Shown piece by piece: positions 11,023 to 21,429 of a stretch of 64,000 nt of DNA. The position numbers and the translations under genes are program-made. The notes under the pieces were generated by a model. The model made no database searches, was not told where the DNA came from, and was given only the letters and a program-made list of their open reading frames with translations. Numbering within the stretch: the stretch's first letter is position 1; the number at the start of each line of letters is the position of its first letter. This stretch comes from Asterella californica (Eukaryota > Streptophyta > Marchantiopsida > Marchantiales > Aytoniaceae): NCBI GenBank assembly GCA_036924285.1, contig JAYKYS010000009.1:4278001-4342000 (forward strand), given 5' to 3'.

Positions 11023-11980
11023 GTGAGTACCAATTCTTCAGATTCAGAATCTGAAAATACATCGTCTGAGGAGGAGAGAGAAGAACGAAATGTGGATGTG
11101 AATGTAGTGGATCTTTTTCCTTCTCTGGAAGTGCAAAGAGATCGGGACAAAAAACCTTTGACTCCTGAAGAGGTGGAGAGAAGAATTTCCACCTTACATT
11201 ATAGATCGAATGTTACTAAAGAGGAGAAGGATCGGTTCGAGAAGATCTTTCGCAAATACATTCATGTATTTGCATTTAGTTACAAAGATTTGAGGGAGGT
11301 CACACTTGAGCAATACCGTATCAAGTTGGAGAAAGAGATCAAACCGGTGCGACAGAAGCAACGAAGAGTGAGTCCTCCGATTGCTGATCTGGTGAAAGAA
11401 GAGATCGAGAAGCTACACACTACTGGGTTCATTTACGAGGTGGAGCATTCTGAATGGGTATCACCCATTGTGATCGTAAAGAAGAAAAATGGCAAATTGA
11501 GGATATGTGTCGATTACAAAAAGCTCAATGCTGTCACAAAGAAGGATTATTATCCTCTACCTTTCATCGACGAGATCTTGGAAGAAGTGGCGGGAAACGA
11601 ATGGTACAGCTTTGGAGATGGTTATAGCGGATATAACCCTCCTTACCACTTTCACTACTCAGTGGGGTACGTTTGCATTTCGAGCTATGCCATTTGGTCT
11701 GTGTAATGCTCCTGCAATGTTTCAAAGGTTTATGAACAAAGTGTTCGAACTTTTCTTAGGAAAGTTTGTGAGAGATTTTATAGATGACTTTTGTGTTTAC
11801 GGGAGTAAAGAGAAGCATTTTGAGCACCTTGTAAAGGTCTTAGAATGTTTAGGTGTAGCAAATGCATCTCTCAATCTGGAGAAATGTATTTTTGGGTGTG
11901 AGGAAGGGTTACTCTTGGGTCATATCATATCCAAAGACGGCATTGCCGTAGATCCAGAGAAGGTGCAGAAGATCTTATAA
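11023..11980 (+). pseudogene. Reverse transcriptase of element A, frameshifted
   Basis: Frame one (11,023-11,706) has an acidic linker, then KPVRQKQRRVSP, EWVSPIVIVKKKNGKLRICV and DYYPLPFIDEILEEV up to DGYSGYN. There a deletion of about ten codons and a frameshift occur near 11,636. The second frame resumes with TTFTTQWGTFAFRAMPFGL, CNAPAMFQRFMNKVF, the catalytic box FIDDF (a YxDD variant) near 11,780, and LLLGHIISKDGI, ending at a stop at 11,980. These are RT motifs in the right order for Ty3/gypsy. The frameshift inactivates it. Confidence 0.85.
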
Positions 11981-12600
11981 CTCCCTTTTCCTAGTACTCT
12001 CACTAAGCTACGACAGTTTTTAGGTATGGTGGGGTATTATCGAAGGTTTATACTCTCGTTCTCACATAGAGCATATGCTTTGATTGTATATTTGAAGAAG
12101 GGAGTAGATTACGTGTTGATTTTAGGAGATGAAGAAGCTCTAGTTGCCTTTGAGGAACTGAAAAAAGCTCTTATTTCAGCTCCGATCTTGGTTAAGCCCG
12201 ATTGGAATAAACAGTTTATTCTATATACGGATGCTTCAAATATAGCAGTAGGATGTACTTTAAGTCACTATGATGTTGAAGGTAGAGATCATCCTATCGC
12301 ATATGCTAGTCGTCAAATGATCAAGGTAGAGAGAAATTATTATGTGACAGAGAGAGAAGGATTAGCAGTGATCTATGCTCTGAGAAAATTTTGACATTAT
12401 CTCATAGGAGGCAAGTTCACTATCGTTACAGATTATAAGGCATTGAAGTACATCTTCAATAAAGCTATGGTCGAAGGACGATTAGCAAGGTGGAAGTTTT
12501 TATTGTCAGAGTACGACTATGAGATCTACGATTGACCAAGAAAGAAACACGCGAATGCAGATTTGCTATCTAGAGCTTACGATGGCGATAAGAGAGGAGC
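11981..12600 (+). pseudogene. RT thumb and RNase H of element A
   Basis: LRQFLGMVGYYRRFI (about 12,010-12,055) is the connection typical of gypsy RT. FILYTDASNIAVGCTLSH near 12,220 gives the first RNase H aspartate, followed by HPIAYASRQMIKVERNY, EREGLAVIYALRKF and FTIVTDYKALKYIF, then the HANADLLSR end near 12,560. Stops interrupt at 12,394 and near 12,534. RNase H degrades the RNA template during reverse transcription. Confidence 0.85.
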
Positions 12601-12906
12601 CGGTGGATGACACCTTTCTTGACGAAGATTTGATGGTCTTGATGAGCAACTCTATTATCCCAATAGAATATCAAGAAATTTGGAATTTTGTTACGAAAAG
12701 TGTCTATCCAGATAAGATGCGGACCATAGAGAAGAAGGCATTGGTGAAACGAAGTCAACCTTACTCGGTGGTGGAAGGTGTGTTATTCCGTGAAGGAGTT
12801 GATGGAGTCCTGAGAAGAGCTGCGAGCAAGGAAGAGTCTCTACGACTGATGGAAGAATTTCATGACGATCCAGTATGTGGAGGACATTTCGCAGGCAAGT
12901 TGACGG
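12601..12906 (+). pseudogene. Integrase N-terminus of element A (interrupted)
   Basis: The frame carries the start of the HHCC zinc domain: VVEGVLFREGVDGVLRR, then EEFHDDPVCGGHFAGKLT, and stops being integrase at 12,906. Reading resumes after the family D composite at 20,141 (the target duplication is 20,137-20,140) with LKILDAYHWRGMF and CKTYDVC, which supplies the two cysteines. Joining the flanks after removing one ACGG copy gives a continuous protein, which shows the D insertion point precisely. Confidence 0.85.
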
Positions 12907-12982
12907 TGTCGTGTCGTGGACCGGCTCCTACCTGAAATTCAAACTTCGATGCTTGTCACTCCAAAGTCACTCATGAGAAGAC

Positions 12983-13454
12983 AAGCTAGGCCCCAGCTTA
13001 CGGGTTTTTTGGCACCACTTCGGATCTTCGTTTTTATTGCACCAGTGGATAGAGCTCCTTGTCAGCTTTCCATAGGCACTTTGTCTACTTCGTTTGGACG
13101 CCTAGTGGACAAGTTACAAGACTCGAAAGATGGAGAAAATAAGCTAGGCCCCAACTTACGGGTTTTTGGCACCACTTCGGATCTTCGTTTTTATCGCACC
13201 AGTGGATAGAGCTCCTTGTCAGCATTCTATAGGCACTTTGTCTACTTCGGTTGGACGCATAGTGAAGAAGTTACAGGACTCGAAAGATGGAGAAAACAAG
13301 CTAGGCCCCAGCTTACGAGCTTTTGGCGCAACTTCGGATCTTTACTTTTATCGCATAGATGGATAGAGCTCGTTGTCAGCTTTCCATGGGCATCTTGTTT
13401 ATTTCGTTTGGACATCCAGAGAAGAAGTTATGCGATTCGAAAAAAGGCAAAATC
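12983..13454 (+). repeat. Three tandem 157-bp units in D LTR
   Basis: Units begin AAGCTAGGCCCC at 12,983, 13,141 and 13,298. Each contains a TTGTCAGC segment, a GTTTGGACGCC-like segment and a GACTCGAAAGATGGAGAAAA-like end. Units one and two are closer to each other than to unit three. Confidence 0.9.
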
Positions 13455-14802
13455 AAGCTAGGCCCCTAGTTACTTGCTGACTGGGTATTTAGGGCTCCAG
13501 GCGTTATATCAAAGACGCAAGGGGCCTGCTTCTTATTATTCAGAGTTGAACTTCGTACGTACAGACTGTAACAAAGGGGCTGCTTAAGGGGCTTGCTTGC
13601 GCCTGCGACCTGTCAGCGGACGGTGCGGGAGATTTAGGAGTCCAATGCAAGCGCGCAAGGCGTCGTTGGGTTCAGATCTGTGCAGGCTGCGCACTGGTTC
13701 AAACGGTTTGGGAAGAGACGGATCGGGGAGTGCGTACTGAGTGAAATTGAGACGCAGGAAGCAGATTTGGAGTTTTCAGTTACCTGTGAAGGAGAGTTGG
13801 ACCGTTCGGACCGTTCCGGAGTCCAAACTTGCTGTCCTTGGATCCAACGGGATCAGAACACCGAGTTCTACAGGAAATTGAAGACGATACCAGTTTTCAT
13901 CGGGCGGTTTGGATGTTCTGAGTGAAATTGACTCGTAGGGAAGCGCTTACATCAGATTTTCGTTCACCTGCGATCTGAGGTTAGGCTGTTCTTCGCGATC
14001 GGTGAGCCAAGCTCTTCGTTCTTGGTGCCTACGCGATCAAGGAGTCTTCATCTACGCATAGGAGAAGACTGTACGTGAATTGGATTGTTGGTTTGAGTGT
14101 GGTGAGCAAGTTTGAGCCGCAGGGAGCAGATTTACGTCAGTTTTTTGCAACCTGCGACCAAATTTCTTGCGTGGTTTTGCAAGGGGAACTCCAAACGGCT
14201 TGTTTGGAGTCTTGTTGGGTTCAGGATAGCTGGATCTATCTGCCAGAGAAGACAGATATCAGTTTAGACGATCCGTTTGTGCGTGGTGTGCGGTTTTAAG
14301 CCGCAGGGAGCAATTCTTGAAGGTTCGGTCACCTGCGACCGAAAATCGACGATATCTTGACTATCAGGAGTCGGATCTGAAGGTTTCTTGGGTTAACGGA
14401 GTCAGCGGAGGAGACCCTATCGACATCTGAAGTCCGTTCAGCGAAAGGCGGAAGTCCACAGATAGGCCTTTTTCGGTTTCTTCGCTACGGGTTTTGCTCT
14501 TTTGAGTTCGTTAGAGTTCTGGTTGGCTGTATACAGCTTGTGGTAGCTAGCTTTAGCTAAGAGCTTATACATGGATGTGGTTTGGACTTGGGTTTGGATC
14601 GCGTGATACTGTTGTGGCTCTGTTTGTTAGCAAAGAGAAGTTTCTCTTGCTTTGAACTACGCTTCGGTGATTTTGGGTCAGGGTTGTGATTCAAGGGTTG
14701 TTTTCAGGAGCTTTTGAATCAGGTTACAGACCGCTCTGGTCTGTTTTTCAGTTCTGTGCTCTTAGGAGAAAGAACCGACAGTGTACATACATTTGGGAGT
14801 GG

Positions 14803-14809
14803 TATATAT
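14803..14809 (+). promoter_or_regulatory. TATA box of D LTR
   Basis: TATATAT about 120 bp before the LTR end. The same site is conserved in the other D LTRs (for example near 16,770 on the minus strand and near 43,917). Confidence 0.6.
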
Positions 14810-14933
14810 CGCAGCATTTGCTTTCGTGGTTGTTTTTTCTCTGTCTTGTCTCTGTTTCAGCACACAACATCTCCACAGCCAGGAACCTCGCGTTTTCCTG
14901 GACATCCTTCACGCAATATCCGACACGATACGG

Positions 14934-14951
14934 TGGTGAACTCGACGTGAA
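14934..14951 (+). other. Primer-binding site shared by families D and B
   Basis: TGGTGAACTCGACGTGAA lies 3 bp after the LTR. The identical 18-mer lies next to the 5' LTR of element B on the minus strand (41,193-41,210). Its complement ends in CCA, as a tRNA 3' end should; I cannot name the tRNA. Confidence 0.75.
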
Positions 14952-15102
14952 GGTCCGGGGTGGAGATATTTGTGTGTTAGAACTTGGAAGAGGAGATCAA
15001 CAATCATGAACGAGGATGAAGATGGATTTGGTTGTTCTGGAGGATGCTGTGGACCTGGGATGATGGATTTGTAGACGGTTGGGATCATGGGAGAATGGGA
15101 GG

Positions 15103-16646
15103 ATGGGACGAGCCATGACTATGGACGGGATGGACGGATCGGAGGGTATACCAGGGATGCAGTTGGATGCAGCAACTGCACGTTTGTTTCAAGCCTTCAC
15201 TTTGTTTATGCGACAAGAGCAAGAGAACCAACAAAAGGAGGCTTTGGGGAAGAAGGCGCTTGGAAGGGTGATCGACAAGTTTGATCTTTTTGGTGGGAGA
15301 GACATCTCTGAGTACTTGAGATGTTACAAGATGGAGATGGATTTGGATCGAGTACCGGAGAAGGAGATGATCGAGACGTTCGAACTCGCTGTGGTGCCTG
15401 AGATAAGGGAGCATGTGAAAGGTCTAACAAAGCGTTTTGGGAGGAACTGGGATACATTTTCACATGCGCTGATGGAGGAGTATTTCTTGGGAAGCTCAGA
15501 TCGAGTAACCAAGAAATCATTTCTGGAATGGGTCAACGGATCCAACAAGGGTTTACAGCCTACAGAACTGTTAATGGAGTTTGAGAGACAATTCTCTCAA
15601 CTACCTCAGGTGGACAAGCTAGCCTTGGAGACTTACAAGACAGAGTTGTTTCTTCAAGCTGCTGATGAGACATGGCAAGAACAGTTAGAGCTACTTCTGG
15701 AGGATGCGGAGGAAGAAGATGGGTTAACAAGGAATTGGGAGGTTGTGCATGAAGCGGTTGAGCTTCTTGTTCGGAGACAGACAAGGGACAGGGTTACAAG
15801 GTTGATACCTGCAGCGATGTCTACATCAGTTCGGATAGTATCTGAGGTTCAACCTCCAGTTGTGTTTGTAGAGGAGAAGGATCCAACCATCGAGGACCTA
15901 CAGCAGAAGATGCAAGATCTGCAAGCTAAGGTTACTAGGTTGGAGGATAAGAGATCGTCGATTGAGATGGAGCTTGTACCCAAACCAGCTTGGGTACATC
16001 ACTGCCTGTGGTGTGATGATACTGATCATCAACGAGATGATTGCATCGACTTTGCAGAGTCTTTGCAACGTGAGGTAATTTCTTGGGAGGATGGAAAGGT
16101 TGCATTCAGAAGTACGGGTACTCTCCTTCAAGCCAACGTTGGTAAAGGAGGGATGAAGAGATTGGTGGATGATTGCTTTGCGGCACATGCAGTTGTAGCT
16201 ATCGAAGCTACAAGTTATGGTGCTAGGGTGGAAGAGATTGAGCATGATCTCCATATGGATGATTCGAGTGAGCACGAGGATCTAAACGAGCTCAGGTTGG
16301 ATACTGCATCCACGATGCAGTGCGAGAAGAAGGATCAACAAGATACTTCTCCAGGGAAGCTAGCTCAGGAGGATAGTGTTCAACATGAGACTATCCTTCC
16401 TGAACAGACAATGGAGGGCGATCCTTCACAACCGGAGGAGATGGTTGGGGTGCAGACAGTGGACATGGTTGATCTGGTTGCAAACATACAACAACCAGAT
16501 ATTGATGCAGTGATGGATGTGAAGGGAGGTTGGGAGGAGTGCATTCGAGATGCAAAGGTTGGGTTCATTTCACGAGAGGTCTTGGGTGCAGTTACAAGGG
16601 AAGTCCATGATGCTTACATCGGCTTCATCAAAGACGGACATGCCCG
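15103..16646 (+). CDS. Gag-like protein of family D, open but truncated
   Basis: An uninterrupted frame of more than 500 codons, with ATG at 15,103 as the first in-frame ATG. It aligns by eye with B Gag: LDAATARLFQAF, PEKEMIETFELAVVPEIREH, the EEYFLGSSDRVTKKSFLEW block, KTELFLQAADETWQEQLELLL, then a CCHC knuckle CLWCDDTDHQRDDC (CX2CX4HX4C, near 16,000), an acidic Gln-rich linker, and a C-terminal segment like the region before the B protease. No protease, RT or integrase follows in any D segment here. At 16,646 the frame is cut by an inverted D LTR, and the final 7 residues plus stop come from that LTR. Gag would form particles and bind RNA. Confidence 0.75.
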
Positions 16647-18671
16647 TATCGTGTCGGATATTGCGTGAAGGATGTCTAGGAAAACGCGAGGTTCCTGGCT
16701 GTGGAGAAGTTGTGTGCTGAAACAGAGACAAGACAGAGAAAAAACAACCACGAAAGCGAATGCTGCGATATATACCACTCCCAAATGTATGTACACTGTC
16801 GGTTCTTTCTCCTAAGAGCACAGAACTGAAAAACAGACCAGAGCGGTCTGTAACCTGATTCAAAAGCTCCTGAAAACAACCCTTGAATCACAACCCTGAC
16901 CCAAAATCACCGAAGCGTAGCTCAAAGCAAGAGAAACTTCTCTTTGCTAACAAACAGAGCCACAACAGTATCACGCGATCCAAACCCAAGTCCAAACCAC
17001 ATCCATGTATAAGCTCTTAGCTAAAGCTAGCTACCACAAGCTGTATACAGCCAACCAGAACTCTAAACGAACTCAAAAGAGCAAAACCCGTAGCGAAGAA
17101 ACCGAAAAAAGCCTATCTGTGGACTTCCGCCTTTCGCTGAACGGACTTCAGATGTCGATAGGGTCTCCTCCGCTGACTCCGTTAACCCAAGAAACCTTCA
17201 GATCCGACTCCTGATAGTCAAGATATCGTCGATTTTCGGTCGCAGGTGACCGAACCTTCAAGAATTGCTCCCTGCGGCTTAAAACCGCACACCACGCACA
17301 AACGGATCGTCTAAACTGATATCTGTCTTCTCTGGCAGATAGATCCAGCTATCCTGGACCCAACAAGACTCCAAACAAGCCGTTTGGAGTTCCCCTTGCA
17401 AAACCACGCAAGAAATTTGGTCGTAGGTTGCAAAAAACTGACGTAAATCTGCTCCCTGCGGCTCAAACTTGCTCACCACACTCAAACCAACAATCCAATT
17501 CACGTACAGTCTTCTCCTATGCGTAGATGAAGACTCCTTGATCGCGTAGGCACCAAGAACGAAGAGCTTGGCTCACCGATCGCGAAGAACAGCCTAACCT
17601 CAAGTCGCAGGTGAACGAAAATCTGATGTAAGCGCTTCCCTGCGAGTCAATTTCACTCAGAACATCCAAACCGCCCGATGAAAACTGGTATCGTCTTCAA
17701 TTTCCTGTAGAACTCGGTGTTCTGATCCCGTTGGATCCAAGGACAGCAAGTTTGGACTCCGGAACGGTCCGAACGGTCCAACTCTCCTTCACAGGTAACT
17801 GAAAACTCCAAATCTGCTTCCTGCGTCTCAATTTCACTCAGTACGCACTCCTCGATCCGTCTCTTCCCAAACCGTTTGAACCAGTGCGCAGCCTGCACAG
17901 ATCTGAACCCAACGACGCCTTGCGCGCTTGCATTGGACTCCTAAATCTCCCGCACCGTCCGCTGACAGGTCGCAGACGCAAGCAAGCCCCTTAAGCAGCC
18001 CCCTTGTTACAGTCTGTACGTACGAAGTTCAACTCTGAATAATAAGAAGCAGGCCCCTTGCGTCTTTGATATAACGCCTGGAGCCCTAAATACCTAGTCA
18101 GCAAGTAACTAGGGGCCTAGCTTGATTTTGCCTTTTTTCGAATCGCATAACTTCTTCTCTGGATGTCCAAACGAAATAAACAAGATGCCCATGGAAAGCT
18201 GACAACGAGCTCTATCCATCTATGCGATAAAAGTAAAGATCCGAAGTTGCGCCAAAAGCTCGTAAGCTGGGGCCTAGCTTGTTTTCTCCATCTTTCGAGT
18301 CCTGTAACTTCTTCACTATGCGTCCAACCGAAGTAGACAAAGTGCCTATGGAATGCTGACAAGGAGCTCTATCCACTGGTGCGATAAAAACGAAGATCCG
18401 AAGTGGTGCCAAAAACCCGTAAGCTGGGGCCTAGCTTATTTTCTCCATCTTTCGAGTCTTGTAACTTCTCCACTAGGCGTCCAAACGAAGTAGACAAAGT
18501 GCCTATGGAAAGCTGACAAGGAGCTCTATCCACTGGTGCAATAAAAACGAAGATCCGAAGTGGTGCCAAAAAATCCGTAAGCTGGGGCCTAGCTTGTCTT
18601 CTCATGAGTGACTTTGGAGTGACAAGCATCGAAGTTTGAATTTCAGGTAGGAGCCGGTCCACGACACGACA
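16647..18671 (-). repeat. LTR of family D, minus orientation
   Basis: This is the inverted counterpart of 12,907-14,930, 2,025 bp. On the minus strand it starts at 18,671 with TGTCGTGTCGTGGACC, directly after a polypurine tract, so it is a 3' LTR. It ends CCGACACGATA at 16,647, abutting the plus-strand gag head to head. Confidence 0.9.
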
Positions 18672-19386
18672 TCCACCCCCTCCAAACCTGTGCATCCTCC
18701 GGTATGCACCAGAGATACCAACCAAGGAGTGGACCGGCACGCACAATCATTCCCATCTTGTTATCCTCCCTCCCATCTCAATCAACCTCATCCTCAAGTC
18801 CGCAACTCGATCGTCATCTTGAAGTTGCTACCCTGCCCTGATCCTCCCTAGATCCATGCTCATCGACCTTCACCTCGAACCTCTCATCAAATCACCCCCT
18901 CTAAATCTACACATCTTCAATATGCGAAGAAATAGAAAGAATAAACCATCATACCATAGAAATATCTTCCATCCGCCCTGTAGAACCTCACCGTCGAGGT
19001 TTGTGACCCTAGTGTCGTAGTAGACATCCCTCATCCTGCCAATCATCACCCGTATCCTAAATGTAACCCTCAACCTCAAGTCTGTACACGTCACTGTACG
19101 CATCCAACTCTTCTTTTTTGTTTTCTGAAAAAAAAAAAAAACCACACTGCTGCAACCAAAATCCTCAAACGCAACCATCATTATCCCGCTGTACAATGAT
19201 ATCCTCCTCAACCATCATCCTCCCTGATCTCTTCTTCTGAAAATCTTCACAAACTCCCAAGCATCATTCACTCAACCCAAATCACCTTCAGCAATGGCTT
19301 CTCCCTTGTAAACCATCGTTACCCATCATCCTATACCTGTAGCCTCGAGAGCATCCGTCCACTCTCGTTCATCCTCAAAATGCACC
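18672..19386 (-). mobile_element. 3' internal region of family D with polypurine tract
   Basis: On the minus strand, GGAGGGGGTGGA (18,672-18,683) precedes the LTR and is the polypurine tract; the upstream block CATACCGGAGGATG is shared with element B near 35,290. The rest matches the region before the 3' LTR of the second D copy (about 52,790-53,468) and has no open frame of note. It contains a run of 14 A at 19,128-19,141. It breaks at about 19,386 against an LTR fragment, so gag and 5' parts of this minus-strand unit are deleted. Confidence 0.75.
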
Positions 19387-20136
19387 TTGCGCCTGTGTAT
19401 TGGACTTCCCAATTCTCCAAAACATCCACCGACAGGTCGCAGGAACAAGCAAGCCCCTTAAGCAGCCCCCTTGCAACAGTCTGTACGTACGAAGTTCAAC
19501 TCTCAATAATAAGAAGCAGGCCCCTTGCGTGTTTGATATAACGCCTGAAGCCTTAAATACCCAGTCAGCAAGTAACTAGGGGCCTAGCTTGATTTTACCT
19601 TTTTCCGAATCGCATAACTTCTTCTCTGGATGTCCAAACGAAATAAACAAGATGCCCATGGAAAGCTGACAACGAGCTCTATCCATCTATGCGATAAAAA
19701 CGAAGATCCGAAGTGGTGCCAAAAACTCGTAAGCTGGGGCCTAGCTTGTTTTCTCCATCTTTCGAGTCTTGTAACTTTTCCACTAGGCGTCCAAACGAAG
19801 TAGACAAAGTGCCTATGGAAAGCTGACAAGGAGCTCTATCCACTGGTGCGATAAAAACGAAGATCCGAAGTGGTGCCAAAAACCCGTAAGCTGGGGCCTA
19901 GCTTATTTTCTCCATCTTTCGAGTCCTATAACTTCTCTACTAGGCGCCCAAGCGAAGTAGACAAGATGCCTATGGAATGCTGACAAGGAGCTCTACCCAT
20001 CTATGCGATGAAAATTGAGATCTGAGATTGTGCCAAAATCCGTAAGCTGGGGCCTAGCTTGTCTTCTCATGAGTGTCTTTGGAGCGACAAGCATTGAAGT
20101 TTGAATTTCAAGTAGGAGCCGGTCCACGACACGACA
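19387..20136 (-). repeat. 5'-end fragment of a D LTR, minus orientation
   Basis: Equivalent to 17,918-18,671, that is the first ~750 bp of the LTR with three tandem units, but visibly more diverged than the two full LTRs of this composite. It ends CCACGACACGACA at 20,136, next to the ACGG flank. Confidence 0.8.
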
Positions 20137-20140
20137 ACGG

Positions 20141-20795
20141 TCCTCAAGATACTTGACGCATGATATCATTGGAGGGGGATGTTTAGAGATCGCCTGACAT
20201 ATTGTAAAACATATGATGTTTGTCAAGCTTTCGCTATCAAATCTAGTGTTTCTACTCCTCTTAGATCTATTCCGGTTCTTGGACCTTTCGAGAATGGGGA
20301 ATAGATTTTGTTGAGGCTTTGAATCGCACGCCTCGCAACAATAAGTATATTGTTGTAGCCACAGATTACCTTACAAAGTGGGTAGAAGCTAGACCTCTTG
20401 TAACTATTGGAGAAGTTGAGATGGGTAGATTTCTGTACGAACGGATCATTATTCGGTTTGGATGTCCTTTGGAGTTAGTTTCCGATAGGAGTCGAGAATT
20501 TGTGAGTGGTATGACTACTGCTATGTGCACACACTTCTCCAATTCTCAGAGGGTTACTACTTCATATAAACCTAGTTCAAACGGTTTGGTAGAGAGGACA
20601 AACTTTACCTTGTGTGGGATGCTGACATGAAAAGGGTCAAACACAATTGGGACAAGCGTCTTCATGAGGTTCTATGGGAGTATCGTACAACAGTGAAGAC
20701 GTCTACGAGATATTCATCTTTCAAGATGGTGTATGGGTTGGATCCAGATTACGAATCCAGTTCGACCTAACCACCTTTCAGATCTTACAAGCTGG
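20141..20795 (+). pseudogene. Integrase core of element A, resumed
   Basis: Continuation of the integrase gene interrupted at 12,906. WGIDFVEALNRTPRNNKYIV and VATDYLTKWVEA carry the first catalytic Asp, FGCPLELVSDRSREFVSG the second, and YKPSSNGLVERTNF the Glu, the DD35E triad of retroviral integrases. A stop follows at 20,628; frame changes later give WEYRTT-like and MVYGLDPDYESSS segments. The C-terminal domain is missing, cut at about 20,795 by a D LTR fragment. Confidence 0.85.
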
Positions 20796-21384
20796 AAAAT
20801 TGACGATATTTCGGCTGTTGGGAGTCGGATCTGAAGGTTTCTTGGGCCAACGGAGTCAGGGAAGGAGACCCTATCGACATCTGAAGACCGCTTGGCGAAA
20901 GGAGGAAGTTCTTAGATAGGCCTTTTTTCAGTTTCTTCGCTACGGGTTTTGCTCTTTTGAGTTCGTTAGAGTTCTTGTTGGTTATGTACAACTTGTGGTA
21001 GCTAGCTTTAGCTAAGAACTTGTACATGGATGTTGTTTGGACTTGGGTTTGAATCTTGTGAAGCTGATGGAGCTCTTTTTGTTAGCAAATGGAAGTTTCT
21101 CTTACTTTGAGCTACGCATTGATAGTTTTGGGTCTGGGTTGAGATTCAAGGACTCGTTTTAGGGGCTTTGAAGCAGATTACAGACCGCTCAGGTCTGTTT
21201 CTCAGTTTTGTGTTCTTAAGAAGAAAGAACCGGCAATGTACATACATTTCGAGTTGGTATATATCGTAACATTCGTTTTCGTGGTTGGTTTTCTCTGTCT
21301 TGTCTCTGTTTTCTCACACAACATCTCCACATCCAGGAACCTCACTTTTTCCTGGACATCCTTCACGTAATATCTGACACGATA
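20796..21384 (+). repeat. 3'-end fragment of a D LTR
   Basis: Matches the last ~590 bp of the D LTR (compare 14,342-14,930), ending TCTGACACGATA at 21,384. The 5' two thirds are missing. It lies between the integrase of A and a scrap of the A LTR. Confidence 0.85.
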
Positions 21385-21429
21385 GCATGGAAAGTTAACA
21401 CTTTACAAAAGCTAAAATAGGAGAATCTC
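21385..21429 (+). repeat. Scrap of element A LTR
   Basis: GCATGGAAAGTTAACACTTT and the following AAAGGAGAATCTC-like bases match 7,509-7,552. It is probably all that remains of the 3' LTR of A, cut on the right by the LTR of family C. Confidence 0.7.

Larger units (their letters stand above)
12907..14930 (+). repeat. LTR of family D, plus orientation
   Basis: This 2,024-bp repeat runs from TGTCGTGTCGTGGACC to CCGACACGATA. Its U3 holds three tandem units of 157-158 bp (12,983-13,454). A TATATAT at 14,803 marks the promoter, and a primer site follows at 14,934. It looks nearly identical to the inverted copy at 16,647-18,671, with only scattered differences noticed by eye, so the two are close in age. 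Confidence 0.9.
12903..20140. mobile_element. Composite family D insertion bounded by inverted LTR starts
   Basis: A 7.2-kb block splits the integrase gene of A and is flanked by ACGG on both sides (12,903-12,906 and 20,137-20,140). Contents in order: LTR plus (12,907-14,930), primer site and gag plus (14,934-16,646), LTR minus (16,647-18,671), 3' internal region minus (18,672-about 19,386), and a 5'-end LTR fragment minus (about 19,387-20,136). Both outer ends are therefore the same LTR terminus, TGTCGTGTCGTGG, facing outward. A normal insertion would show the two different LTR ends. Origin by self-integration, or by recombination of two opposed copies, is inferred. Confidence 0.85.

Noticed and set aside
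13166..13461. Repeated short ORFs (MAPLRIFVFIAPVDRAP type)
   Set aside because: They are frames through the 157-bp tandem units of the D LTR, not proteins.
15085..15784. Minus-strand ORFs of 74-109 codons
   Set aside because: They lie antisense to the D gag, whose domains and knuckle are clear.
16570..16891. Minus-strand ORFs of 60-97 codons, repeated at 14,686 and 49,914
   Set aside because: They are chance frames in the 3' part of D LTRs and repeat only because the LTR repeats.
12907..20136. Long terminal inverted repeat DNA transposon
   Set aside because: The repeats are LTRs: a primer site, gag and polypurine tract lie next to them and solo LTR copies exist; no transposase is present.
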